From Bremia lactucae (lineage: Eukaryota; Oomycota; Peronosporomycetes; Peronosporales; Peronosporaceae): a stretch of DNA of 64,000 nt. Made by a program: the position numbers and the translations under genes. The stretch is from NCBI RefSeq assembly GCF_004359215.1, contig NC_090613.1:5571089-5635088 (forward strand). Direction: 5' to 3'. Of the stretch, positions 21,151 to 33,400 are shown piece after piece. The notes under the pieces are model-generated. The model saw only the letters and a program-made list of their open reading frames with translations, was not told where the DNA came from and did no database searches. The stretch's first letter is position 1; each line of letters starts with the position of its first letter.

Positions 21151-21599
21151 AATGGCAGGACCGGACACAGCTCCCTGCCGATGCGAACTGACTGCGGCGT
21201 AATATCAAGAGAAGCATAAGTCCCCGCGCCACTTTATCACCCTGTGATGCGTGAATACCGCATCTTGTCGCTTAGAAGCGCTTGGCATTCTCGACCCCTC
21301 ATGTCGATTCTGGCGGCCTTGGAGCACAAATTCTACGATCCAACAACGTCAGGAAAGCGGAGCACCAATCTAGTTTTCATGCCATCGCGATGGTGATGAG
21401 ACGGCACCAGCTGGCACTGGGTCTTGCAGAACACACCGGTCACTCGGCCAACGAATGCAAGGACGCGGCTTTGATGTGCTGGAACGCATTTGCTTCATTA
21501 AGAACTTCATTATTTGCCAACGCTAATGACCCTTCCAACGTATCTGTGGAGACTGATGTAGTTCGGCGATCAGACTGGTGGGTGCATCATGCACGTGAC

Positions 21600-21985
21600 C
21601 AACCTAGCTTACGGTCTCGTGATACGGACATGCAAGCTTCCAACAACCGACTCGTAATTGACATATACCTGTGATGGAGATTTTGCGAATTAAGGTCGAG
21701 TCTGGCACTCAGCAAATTTTCACGGAGGATGCCCGCTCGATACTAAAACAGAAATGTGCATCCTTGGATTATACGATCCGCATATGCCTCACCAAGGTAT
21801 CGGAACCAAGCTGTTCGTTAGCAATCATGCTTACGGGTCAACGAGGAAGTCTTCAGCCGTTTACTTCAGCCAAAGTAACCGAAACTTTTAATCCTGCAGG
21901 TGCTAAGTCGGAAGCTGTTGCGTAACCTATTCTTAAGCATGTTCGTACTTAGCATAAAACGACTCGAATAATGCAGTTTCTAACA
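21600..21985 (-). repeat. Copia 3' LTR (left limit approximate)
   Basis: On the minus strand it starts TGTTAGAAACTGCATTATT at 21985. It is similar to 26.28-26.52 kb through the AATAATGC, GGTGCTAA and GCTTACGGGTCAA blocks. Next to it internally is AGGATGAG, a short polypurine tract. Confidence 0.6.
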
Positions 21986-22011
21986 CTCATCCTAGGCTAA
22001 AATTTACCATC

Positions 22012-25000
22012 CTATCCGACATGCATTAAAACTTGCAGCTTAGCGAACTTGGTCGCATCGAGTGCCTTGGTTAGCAAGTCAGGTAGCATCTGCTCCGACT
22101 GCACATACTGTGCCAGCACAATTCCACGACCGGTCGATACGCAAGCGAATTTGACTCGAATGTCAACAAGGTTCGCCTTAAGCAACGACGCTTCTCCCTT
22201 AAGCTGCCGTGTAGCAGCCTGATTGTCCACATGCAGTAGTATGGGCAAATTTGACACCACGCCAATTTCGCATTACATCTCTTGCACGCCTAAAAGCTCT
22301 CGAACAACTTCCGACGCCGCCACAAATTCGGCTTCCATCATCGATAGGTATACGCCACCCTTTTCTTGGCAATCTAGCTGACCGCCATACCGTTGAGAAT
22401 TATATACTTCCGGTCACTGACTTCCTGTCATTCTTGTCTACGGCGAAATCGGCTTTAATGTAACTTCGAGAACAATCGACATATTCCTATTTTCGATGGT
22501 TTTCCTGTTTAGTCCCGTCGACTTCGTGCCGTTTAAGTAGCGTGCCACCCGCTTTGCAAGCTTCCGGTCGTGAAGCAGGGCTGATAGGTCTGTCGTGTCG
22601 CCTTGTGAACTGCAAGCATAAAGTCGGGTCGTGTGCGTCGCGCCACAAAAGCAGCGACCCAATCAGCGATTGAAAATCCTTCACTGTTGGTAAATCATTC
22701 TTGCCTTAACTTCGAGCAACGCGCTGTCACTTCGATGCACCTCGTAACATTCAATATTAATAGACGCAAGCGTAGGATTGGCATCTGAGAGCCTGTGCTC
22801 ACGTAAAAAATCAATTTTTGACGCCCCCTGGTCCGGTACATACCATAGTCATCAAGCACCACTGGCAATCGAAATACTTGGCTAAGATTTTTAATTGGCA
22901 GGCTTGAAAGATTTGCGAAGAATCGGTTTCTGTAGCCGCACCGGTCCTAGTGACAAGAAGGTCACCCTTACCACAACAATGTCTTTGTCATGACGCTTCC
23001 AGTAGAGACACATATCAGCCACGCACTATGTGAATCCCGCATTGTACAACTCGGCATGCAGAAGCTGACTTAGTAATCGACGGGCTTGCTTGGGGCCGTA
23101 CAAATTCTCGCGCAAATTCAACGATGGCTTCTTATTATTTGACATGCCTAAATCTTTAAAGAATCTTCGTCAATTTTCATGCCTTGTGGTACTGCCAAAA
23201 TATATCAAAGTGAGACTCTTTGTACGCTTTTACGTAAGCGTTAGGTATACCCCCGTGCTTAGCGGGCACTCCTTATGCTGCCACCAAAGCAAGTAGCACC
23301 TTCACCGCATGTCCGTAACTGCTGCGAAGGTAAAATGGTAACTAACTCCAAAAACTTGCTCCATTCCGCACTCAAAAAAAACGAGCCTTGAGCCGCTGGA
23401 GGTCGCCGACGAGTCGGTCTTTATTAAAAACTTTAGTTTGATGTGCAGTGCATTACTGTTGGTACCTCGCTGGACCAACCGCCAAACCTTATTTTCTTTC
23501 AGCGTTTCTATCTACTCACACATGACTATCTCCCATTTTTCGCGTTTGCTGCTGCACATCCCTTCGTCATAATTTTTGGGATCGCGCTCGTATACGTGAG
23601 CCAGACGCTATTATATGGTCTTGATCCTCCTGGGCACTAGTAGACTGCATCTGTTGCGTTGCGCCTCGAGTCCTAAACGCAGCACGAGTCCATGACTCCG
23701 ACTTCTTCGTTCCGTTTGACCTTTCGTAGTCGAACCTAAGATTAGTCACCTAAAACTGTCGAAGTCGTAACATCTGATTGGTCCTCGAACTCAAGCGTTC
23801 TCTGTAGCGGACTGTTAAGATGATTGCTTACGTTTCGATGTACTTCAAGTGTTGTGTAACCACAGCCTTGTTCGGCTTTTGCAATAATACTCTGAAGCCT
23901 TTGGTTTCGTCGCTGCGTCCGATGATAACGCCGAATTAAGACCCCTTTGCGAGCATATTATCTCGCAGGTGGCGGTTAACAGAGCACATAGATCCAAAAG
24001 CTACAATTTCACGCAAATCAGGAGCACGCTTCATAAAGCCTCCATCGGCGATACTCGCTTTTCGTTAGTGCTAATATAGCTGCGATTGAGAATGTATAAA
24101 ACATACTCAACCACATCGCGTCGCCTCAGAATGACAAATGGAGTCGACTTGAAAATATAATCGCGCGAGAATTTTAGGTACCGTCTGGTGCATTCGCTCA
24201 GCTTTTCCACTTGATGCTTGATATCTCGCTTCAATGACTTGCCTTGAGACACCTGTAGCCTTTCAAAAGAGATTATCGCTCTCATAGTTGCCTCCGCCGT
24301 CCGTCCTTAGCACATGTAAGCGACAGAAAAACTGACACTTAAAAATACCATTAAATGCTCGAACTTTTTCGCCGCTTGATCCTTTGTCTTGGCGAGTAGT
24401 TTACGACAGTAATTTAACTGTGATCTACAAATTTAATTAAGTATCAGGTTTTAAGGTCGGTCCCTTGGTGGCATCGGACCCTTAAGGTCCGAGCATACGA
24501 CGCTGCTAATATAGTCAATCAGCGAGTAAGCACCGTGTCCTTGGTTTGCCTCCCTTCAGCTCACGACACACACTTTGGTCTTGGAAGGTACGAATTTTTG
24601 ATGCGAGAGGCTTAATCTCTTGCCATCTGCTAAACCGCGTCGTGACCCAAATGACCAGACGCTGGTGGGAGTGGTACAGTGATCCACTTTGCACGTCCTT
24701 GGCCGGCTCCGTCCGGTATTTCACGTGTTAGTATCGCCATTAACGTCGTTAGGCGTACTTGGACTGCGTACAAGCTTCACTGTCTTCACGTAAAGTACAT
24801 TTTCCACCGATATGTCAAAAAAGACTTCATCATCGCTGCACCTTGCTAGTGCAGGCTTTGTGCCATCATACACGAGTTCGTACCTCTCGTGCTCGAGCTT
24901 GCCGTTCAAATTTATAATGCACGAGAGCTCTGGCCCATAAAGATGTCAGTCACGAGATTTCCCCCTGTTACTCTTTAGCTTATACAATAAGTACCACGCT

Positions 25001-25400
25001 ACCGATACGTGACAGCTTGACTCACCCGCCATCAGCCAGGTGACACTCATGTTTTCATGCTTTTGCAATTTGTAATACAGACAAATTGTTAACTAGGTGG
25101 CAACTGGATCCACTGTCGAGAATCCATTCGTATCCACCACGATCGGTAACACTCCCAATCGACAGTGTCTTGGCCAGTTGAACATCACGCGAGTTCTTTG
25201 AACTAGTGCCTTTGCCGATTGCGAGCACAATATTTTCACCGCCCTTGCCTCGACGGCCTTCATTTGTGTTGCCAATTTTTTTATATCTACAGTCAGCCTT
25301 GACGGGTTCTGCCTTTCGACGTCCATAGTACGTGGCTCCCCTCGCAAAGTCAACTTTTCCAAAAGCACGTCCTGATCGAAATTTCATCTCGATCATCTAC
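22012..25400 (-). pseudogene. Copia pol remnant (protease, integrase, RT, RNase H)
   Basis: Blocks in minus-strand order start with a protease around 25.1 kb (YEWILDSGSSCHLVNN). The gag-pre-integrase (HQRLVIWVT) is at about 24.65-24.68 kb. An integrase piece at 24031-24285 reads VEYVLYILNRS and EKRVSPMEAL. RT-end fragments at 22487-22684 include DFQSLIGSLL. RNase H is at 22012-22260 (ILLHVDNQAATRQLKGEAS, LPDLLTKALDATKF). All are broken by stops and shifts. RT core motifs between 22.7 and 24 kb are too decayed to place. Confidence 0.75.
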
Positions 25401-25685
25401 GCAAAGTGCGCTAGTGCTTCAGCATGCACGAGGTATTCGGCGAGATGCGTTCGATACTTTGCCATCATAACTGTTGATAGTTTCGGCGATGCGTAATGTG
25501 CGATGTTGTCGATTCCCTGCTGCTCGGCCCCTCCAGCTGCATCGCTGATCCCTACGAGGCAAGGATAATGTTCCGGTCACGAGTTCTTGAATGTGTCAAG
25601 CGCACGCTGCACCACGAACAGCAAAGTCGGTGTCACAGCCCACCAAGTGTCGTCTAGCTTATTATATGGTGTTTCGCAGTGCCTG

Positions 25686-25761
25686 TTGAGTACTGTCCTC
25701 GTACATCTGTCTTCACAAGCTTGCGCTTGTGAAGACAGATGTATTAGGACAGTACTCAACC
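25686..25761. repeat. 36-bp inverted repeat with 4-nt loop
   Basis: Arms 25686-25721 and 25726-25761 are complementary over 36 nt with two mismatches, around a TTGC loop. It lies between the copia protease and 5' LTR. Confidence 0.9.
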
Positions 25762-26129
25762 CTTGAATCGGAAGTCCGATATTGAGTTGTCCTAGGCTTT
25801 TTGCATTGGGATTCGCAGCTGTTTTATGAGGGCAATGTGGCTTACGGGAAAGGTGGCAATTGTGTGCGTTGCAGCGCATCTTTATGTTATTTAGGCATAA
25901 ACCGTCAAGCAATTCCATCGCAGGGAGCGGCGCTTGATGGTTTCGCAAGCCCGGCCAGTCGAGAGCGCCTCGTAATTTGTTTTTCAGCGGAGTCAGCACC
26001 GAGCATTGAGCTGAACATGTCGCTGCCACCAGCGCCTCGCATGCACTCGTCTTCAGCAATCCTTTTTGCGACAGTTTCATCCCCTTCATGCGCTCGCCCA
26101 CGAAGATCAGCGTTGTGAGAACCCTCTCT

Positions 26130-26522
26130 AGCGCATTTGTCTCCGCAGTCCTTTCGTGAGCGCGAGAAGGGACAATTACAGCAGATTCCGACGCAGCCCA
26201 AAATAACAGGTTGTCGGTGGTGCCTGTACCATGTCGGTATCGTCTTTCTTCATCGAGCTTGGGCTTATAGCCTGTTCGATAACAATCCTGCTTACGGGTC
26301 AAAAAGGAAGTCTGAAGCACTAAAATAAAAGTACATTGCCATTTTTCTTTTGAGTTATCTGTCTTACCTTTTTCTCTCTTGTCAATCTGAGCCGTTTCCT
26401 ACAGCCGACACTGAGCGAAGCTTTCAATTCTACAGGCGCTAAATCGTTAGCGGATACTTCACGTATTTTATTTTTAAGTATCGTAATTAGCATACATGAG
26501 TAAAATAATGCGACTTCTAACG
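26130..26522 (-). repeat. Copia 5' LTR (left limit approximate)
   Basis: The right 240 bp match the 3' LTR, including GCTTACGGGTCAA, the TCTACAGGCGCTAA block and ATAATGCGACTTCTAACG at the outer end. About 75 bp of AT-rich sequence around 26320-26395 is absent from the other copy. Confidence 0.5.
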
Positions 26523-26542
26523 CATGATCGTGTCCCAGACCG

Positions 26543-26612
26543 AACGTGGCGGTGTAGTGGTTCACTTCTGACTTCAGGACCAGGAGGTCCCGGGCTCGAT
26601 AGCTGGGGCCGA
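26543..26612 (+). other. tRNA-like / SINE-head candidate
   Basis: GGTGTAGTGGTT (box A-like) and GGGCTCGATAG (box B-like) are at tRNA spacing, with a CTGACTTCAG hairpin between. It does not fold into a full tRNA. It sits directly outside the copia 5' LTR. Confidence 0.4.
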
Positions 26613-26803
26613 AAAATTATCCAAAGTATAATTGGGTGTCGTTTTGTCGGGTGCACAAAAAGTGAACATGATTAGAATTACAGAAACTAACAAGCCTTCA
26701 ATTGAAGGGCGAGTGCGGCGTGTTCCACCAAGCGCCTGAGTCTTTGAGTAAGATGTGTGCAGTGGAAGGTAGAATCAAATGGGAATATAATTTAAGTCTT
26801 TTG

Positions 26804-26990
26804 TAATGGGGCACCTTTCGCTTGCACTGACAACAGTACTGGACTACCTACCTGCCTCGATTATTCACGTGCACGACGTGCAGACGAATGGTCTAGTAGC
26901 TAAGAAGTCTTAGCTGCTAAGGATTATTTTTTCGGCCTCAGAATCGGAAAAAGAATAATGTATTGATATACACGCGGCTCATGAGGCATC
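26804..26990 (-). repeat. LTR-2 fragment, inverted
   Basis: TGTAATGGGGCACCTTTCGC matches the reverse complement of the LTR-2 right end at 19389. The match continues through CACGACGTGCA and CTAAGAAGTCTTAGC to about 26990. Confidence 0.65.
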
Positions 26991-26999
26991 CGCGTCGCC

Positions 27000-27600
27000 T
27001 TGTAAAACTCAAGTGCAATGTTCGGACGTACGACCCACAGCAGACTGAGACGAGCGCCGGGCATGGTCGCACTGTCGGTATGCCGAATCCTTAGGTCTTA
27101 TGTAGCAACGCACTGGCTGGCGCGACTTCCTTATTGCAATGATCGCCAACCCGCGTCCGCGTAAGAAGTGACGACGCTTAATTGTGCTTATGCAGTAGAT
27201 TGCTGAAAGTTCTTCCTGTTCGAAAGTGTTGCGCCTGAGATGATCGCCGTAACTATTGTACCTCGGCAATCTGACAGGGATTTCGAATGAAAAAGCAGCG
27301 ATGCCATGGCAGCGATTAAGCGCTTTACTACTGGTGATTTTGTTGCTGTGACGAGAAGCTAATTGGCATATACTCGAGCCACAGTCAGGTCTTATCCGTC
27401 GCGTCTATAGTAGAGAGTTATATCGCTGGCGCAATGCACAATACCTTCAACGGTATTTTTTGTGGGCGGTTGCTTGCTCCACAGTCGACTCGCCTGCTTG
27501 AAACCATATAAGCTCTTAATTTGTTTAAATGCGACTTCGGTCAGCCTTGCCACTTAAGCGTTTAAGCTTTTCGTCTTTGATCTGCATACCGCTTGGCACG
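27000..27600. other. Repeat island filler, nothing recognised
   Basis: No conserved coding block or LTR could be matched here. Confidence 0.4.
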
Positions 27601-27605
27601 TGAAG

Positions 27606-27830
27606 CTAGGTCTCAAAGTAGTTCTTCTTGTCAACTTTGACGTATTCGTTCAAAATGTCAACATGTTTTGCCGGCACCCCCACGTTACCGCGAGGCAATA
27701 ATACCATCGTCGTTGACCAGTCCGTAATGCCGTCAAATGTCAGACCATTTTCGATACCAAATTCTTGCTTATCTAGGCATGCAACAAGCTGCGTTTTAGA
27801 CATTCAACAAGCTGCGTTTTAGACATTCAA
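27606..27830 (-). pseudogene. Possible copia gag N-terminal fragment
   Basis: The minus-strand frame MSKTQLVACLDKQEFGIENG with a later WSTTMVLLPRGN resembles the opening of copia-type gag proteins. A 23-bp direct repeat at its start (27782-27804 and 27805-27827) duplicates the first codons out of frame. The assignment is tentative. Confidence 0.4.
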
Positions 27831-28463
27831 CCTTGACTTTTCATCAGTTTTGGCCTTGTAAGCCTACTCGCTGCGCAGCATGCTAGCACCATCTCACTGC
27901 TTGATTCCAAACACTCTTTTTTTCTAGTCCTGATGTCATTCATTGCGGTTCTTCAGCCTTCGAACTGCACATAACATCTGCGTATGTCTTAAGGTCCGAC
28001 TCCTAAGTATGTAGTGCTGTTACTTCAGTACTCACCTTCTGTGTAGTATCGTATGTCGCTTGCTAAGCTATTCCTAGCGTGGTATATAAATTGCGCATCC
28101 ATGGCTATGGTCTGCATGCGCTTTCCTTCTTGCCCACATGTGGTGCGAAGTGTTAGGCGCAAGCATCACGTATGGTGCAATTTATCGCTCTGTTTGCCGA
28201 CAGGCGTCTTTATACTCTTGCTTTACTGCGTAAGATCAAGATCAATTCCATTGGCAGAAATACGCGATATCATTTCGTATGCCAGCTTGTAGCCTATATT
28301 CTCGAATTTGCCGTTAGACACAATGTTGCTTTCTGACTTCGACGTTTTCGTAGACGTCGGGTAGACAATTTAAGTTTAGCTTGCTAAGCGCCATTATGCG
28401 CGGAACAGCAGTAACTATCAGCTTTAGCTGAAGTATTTTACAAAGAACTCAATTAGTAGCCCA
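27831..28463. other. Unannotated stretch up to assembly gap
   Basis: No convincing gene. It may be retroelement debris, but no motif was recognised. Confidence 0.4.
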
Positions 28464-28563
28464 NNNNNNNNNNNNNNNNNNNNNNNNNNNNNNNNNNNNN
28501 NNNNNNNNNNNNNNNNNNNNNNNNNNNNNNNNNNNNNNNNNNNNNNNNNNNNNNNNNNNNNNN
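28464..28563. other. Assembly gap (100 N)
   Basis: Exactly 100 N. It falls at or just inside the 5' part of the LINE ORF1. Confidence 1.
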
Positions 28564-30457
28564 AGAGGAACTCTACAAGCAATTTGAGATCGGTCAGATA
28601 TCCAAGCTCCCTGGCAAAAATCTTCGCTGAAAGGTCAAGTCGAGGGACGCGTGCCTGCGCTTAGAGCGCACGAAAGTAAATATACTTGGTGGTGTCTACA
28701 CTTTCAAAAAATTTGACATTCTCGGCGGACGGTACTTTATCGACATCTCCAATGTCGACTCAGACACGAAAACCGACGTTATCTTGCACCGCTTGTTCCT
28801 CATTGGATGCAAACCGGTTTATGACACGTTTCGCGAAGTGAACCTGGCGACTGGTATTACGTCCGCAACTTGGCGAGTGTATTTTTTGTCGTCCTCGTGC
28901 CCAAGCGCGCTGATGATAAATGGATCTGTTAGCGATCAAGTGTGATTCAACAACAAGCTGCACCCTGCACATGGCAAGAACACTCCGTTCCAGTCTGAGC
29001 ATTTACCGTACGGCTATCACTCACTCCATGGAATCGATCTTGGTGCACCTGCAGACGTTTTTCTTCCGCCGAATGTTGTTCCTTAGACTGGCCATTTCCA
29101 ACGACCGCAATCAACGAGTACCGCACAAGCTGCGGATGCAGCTGCGCAGCTGAAAAAAGTCTTGAGCTCAACCTCACTGCAACGAGCAGTCGAGCAAATC
29201 AAACAAAAGGAAGGTCAGCTTCAGCGTGGGGCTCAGCATGGACAGCAACTCGTTGTCAGTGATAGTACCACGCCTGTCAACACTACCGAGGCGTTGTTTA
29301 TTTCGACTTACAGCGGCTCCAATGAAAGGATTACTCCGCCTAGTAGCCCAAAGAATGTATAGAAACCCCTCGTCCTCACTAATGGTCCGGATGACGGCTT
29401 CACTACCGTGTCAAACAAGAAGAAGCGCGCGCACAACGGTTTCGACTTCTCCAACATGACAGTGAAGGAAGAGACGCTTCCTCTGAATGGCATAGCCACG
29501 ACCAACTACTTCCAAGCACTCCAAACGATGGAGGTAACGTTTACGCCAAAGAACGTGACGGCTGACAAGAAGTACGGTGTTCGCTACCAAGTGGTTCCTA
29601 TTGACGTGAAGCGCCCGGACGTGGTGAAAACGTCGTCCGAGTCTGCTTTCTTCATCGAAAAGCACCACACTAAGATTAAGAAAGCATCAAAAGCGTCGTC
29701 TATTATGGAAGTGACCGAGTCGATGGTAAATGACGAGAACACCGCGCTTCTCAACACTCTCCCAGACTGTCTGGTGAGAGCAGACAAGAAGGTCGACGGT
29801 GTGTGCAAGCTTCTCGAAAACGTCACGAATCCCGACCACATTATGAAAAAGGCGGTGGAGTGTCCTCTAGCCTTTAGCAGCGCAGTTTCGTTGAAGATGG
29901 CTGACACTGGAGACGTAATTGCCGAGATCGCACAACTGCATGTGATTAACCGTGTTCTATGTGCATCGCAACCGACCGAAGACATAACTTTCAGCACGAA
30001 ATGGACAAGATTTATGGGTATGGCAGTCCCGTCGAAGCGCAAGGATATATTCAAAACGTGTTCAAAGTGGTGGACGTCGTCGAACTAGATCCGGGAGCTA
30101 TCTCGAGCCACCAAGGCCTTAGGTAATTTCGAGATCGCACTCATGTCGATTGCGCCGACCCTTTTCAAATACGACCACTGGATTCAATATATCACGGGAC
30201 AGCCAGTCGACTGGATTCCGGCGCATCACACGCGACTTCTTCATCCAAACACACTCTTGCGTCTCTTGCGATCAGACCTCGGTTCGTTCTGCATACAGCA
30301 ATGGAGCGAAGTACAATGGCAGGGTTATCTGTTGGATGACCTTGAAGAACTTTGCTGGCTTGATGGCTTCTACTTGGGAGACTCTTCGGTGCTCCAGCTC
30401 CAATTTCTTAATGGTGAAGTAGTGATGGTGGCAGGAAGCTTAACCCGTCATTACTAA
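28564..30457 (+). pseudogene. LINE ORF1 protein
   Basis: Nucleic-acid-binding ORF1 of the LINE. Readable blocks are EIGQISKLPGKNLR, KVNILGGVYTFKKFDILGGRYF, GCKPVYDTFREVN, and a 226-aa open part at 29408-30088 (NKKKRAHNGFDFSNM, FTPKNVTADKKYGVRYQVVP). The terminal block reads HWIQYITGQPVDWIPAHHTRLLHP and NGEVVMVAGS (30143-30457). The same blocks occur at 44.37-46.47 kb. Stops near 28635, 29090, 29360 and 30088 break it. I cannot assign a named RNA-binding fold with confidence. Confidence 0.7.
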
Positions 30458-30494
30458 TCCGTTCTCGACAAGGTCAACAAGAAGCAACGTCAGT

Positions 30495-33400
30495 GCTCTT
30501 ACCGTAAACACGAATGGGATTAAAAGAAACGGCCACCTATGTATTAAGAGCATGCTCTCCAAGTACTCAGTATCGTGTGTCCAAGAAACGAAGTTCGGCG
30601 ACAATACGCATCTGTCGAACTTTATTTTTCATCTAGACTCGACCTTTAGCACAAGGTCTTCGTGAACGACCCAAACTGTCTGCTTCATCGACCCACCAGA
30701 GGAAGAAGCAATGGAGTGCTCACAGTGCTCCGGTCAGACTTTCCCGGTTTTGAGACGGCTGTTGATATCCCTGACTTATCGATCGCTGGTCGCTACCTTG
30801 TCGTTAAAGTCATTGTCGAGCGAAATCCCATCTACATTTACAATGTTTATGGACCCGTTGACCGACACGAAAAGCAACAGTTCTTCTCAAGCTTAGACAC
30901 AGAGGCGTTTGAAGATCCTGCAAAACACTTGGTTTTAGGCGACTTAAACACTCCTCTAAATCCTCGACTTGACTGTTGCTCCCAAGACCTGCGCTATGAC
31001 TCAAGTAGGTCCAGCTGTCTCGAGTGGCTGGCAACGCTGGGAGTAGTTGATGCATGGCAGATTCACTATAACAGCAAACAATTATTCACTGGTCCACTCC
31101 CTCGAAAAAAATCGGCTAGACTATATATTGATGTCGGAGTCACTTTACACACACGTCTACGGTGACTCGACGTATTTCTTACCAAAGCATGCCGGCGACC
31201 ATCTTGCACATAGTGTGGGCTTTGGGCTTTCGGTCTGGTAAGCAACTTCATGGCCGAGGCTACTGGAAGTTTCCTCGATATCTACTGGAGTACCCAGTCG
31301 TAGTGACAGTGATCGAAAAAGAAGCCGAGTTGGTCTTATAAAAATTGCGCGCCGCTTCCAACCCAGGAACAGTTTGGTAAAATTGGAAAGTCAGCATGAA
31401 GACTCAGCTTCAGGCCGTTCAAAAGAAGCTTCAACAACAAGATGCACAGGCGGTTCACGAAGCTCACATTCAACTTGACCAAGCTTCAGCTCGGTACCGC
31501 ACTTTGTCAGACATATCAAATCGTGAGCATTTCGATGAAGCCATGAGAAACCACAAAGAGGTCGTCCGAGGACGAGTCAGTACAACCAAGATACTGCTTT
31601 CGACTTTCAAGTTACCAACTCCGAATAATTGACCAAGCACTTCTTCCGCCCGCTAGATACGAGCTTGAGACGTGTCTCGATTGAGGAAGTCGTCACACCG
31701 AATGGAAGTGTGTCGTCAAATCTACACGATATCTCTCTTCGTTTTATGGAGCATTGGGGGACAGAATTGGGAGACCCTAAAAGTTCAGGGGGGAGAGCTT
31801 CTTCACCTGACGTCTTGATTCAGCAAAAGCTTCTTGACTCGATTGTTAGCGTCTTGTCAGACGTCGATCGCACCCTCTTGGACGCTCCAGTCACGTCTGC
31901 TGACTTTGCAAGCGCGATTCGACATACGAAGTCGACATCAGCACCTGGCATGGACGGCTTGACCGCTGCTTTCTACCAAGTTGCTCCTGCCATATTTGGT
32001 TAATGCTTAAGCGTTGTATTTATGACCGACTTCAACGCGGTGAGCTGCTAGCATCACAAAAGAAATCTGCCGTCGTACTTCTCCACAAAAAGGGACCCCG
32101 CGCTGAGCTAGGCAACTACCGACCTATCGCACGTATCCAAGTTGACGTCAAAGTGTTGTCCAAGGCTCTGACATACAGACTTCAGCAAGTCATCTTGGAC
32201 CTGATTCACCCTGACCAGAAAGAATTTGTCAAAGGTCGGTCGATTCACCACCATGTCAGATTTCTTGCCGACCTGCAAGACCTGGTAACGGCTCGCAACG
32301 AAGAAGCATATGCGCTATTCTTAGACTTCCAGAAAGCATTTGATCGAGTCAATTGGGAATACATGTTTCGGGTGCTTGATCGGATAAGTTTCGGCGCTTC
32401 ATTTATTCGATGGGTCAGGCTGTTGTACATGAACCCGCAAGCGCACCTGCTTATCAGCCAAAACATACAGCCTGCACTGCATCCGACGCGAGGAGTAAAA
32501 CAAGGAGACCCATTGTCAGCGCTTCTTTTTGTTCTGACGATTGAGCCACTAGGCAACCTGCTTCGCGCCCACGAAGAGTATGGCGTATGTTTAAATGCAG
32601 ACCAAACGGCCACCAGCATGTTCTTTGCGGGCGACTCGACCCTTCTCGGCAGTTCGCTTGTGAATGTACAAGGACAGCTTGCGCTTGTGGCGGAATACTG
32701 TCGCGGCTCTGGAGCCCAGCTCAATCTGACCAAGTCCGTTCTTCTCGCCCTCAATCGAAGCAAGACCTACCCTTCAATTCCAGGCGTTCAAGTGCTTGAT
32801 CGGTCGGAGACAGTCAAGTATCTCGGTATTCCGTTCGGTCAACGACACATGGGCAACACTTTTCTTGAGTGGCTTGACCAGCGTTTTTATGAAGGCTTCC
32901 AATTGTGGTATCAACGTGCACGCACACTTCGTGGTCGGCTTTTAGTCGCACAGACGATGGTGCTCTCTCGATTTTGGCACTATACACAACATGTGTCCGT
33001 CCCAGCAAGAGTCGTACAGAGGGCAGTCAATGCAACACCGCTTTGTACTGAGTCGGAAACACGAACGAGATGCGTCGCATATTCAGCTAATTCTGGCTGA
33101 CTTTCTTTTCCAAAGACGATGTGACGGTGATTTGGGGGTGCCCAGTTTGGCGGCTCACCTCAAACGCCAGCGTCTTCAGCTGCTTCAACAATTTATAAGT
33201 GCTGCCCGTGAAGAAGAGACGCTGAACTGGACGACAGCGAGCTGCGAGCTGCTGAAGCTGGTTCTTCCTCACCGGGGAACAGCTCCGCCCTCGAATTTTT
33301 ATCGATTTCTCCGCTCCGCCACGGTGACCTGATCAAGTGGCGATTATCTTCATCCTGGTGGAAAACGACATGGACGTGGTGGTATAAGATACGCTGGGAA

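Larger units (their letters stand above)
21200..26522 (-). mobile_element. Degenerate Ty1/copia retrotransposon
   Basis: The order on the minus strand is copia: 5' LTR (about 26.13-26.52 kb), a gag-like region, protease with WILDSGSSCHL (about 25.1 kb), gag-pre-integrase HQRL block (about 24.67 kb), integrase, reverse transcriptase (22.7-24 kb), RNase H (22.0-22.3 kb), and a purine-rich stretch just before the 3' LTR at 21985. No intact frame remains. The right limit is set by similarity of 26.28-26.52 to 21.82-21.985 kb; the left limit is approximate. Confidence 0.7.

Noticed and set aside
25577..26320. 247-aa minus-strand frame in the copia region
   Set aside because: It lacks gag motifs, includes the hairpin and LTR sequence, and has a low-complexity look; probably a chance frame.
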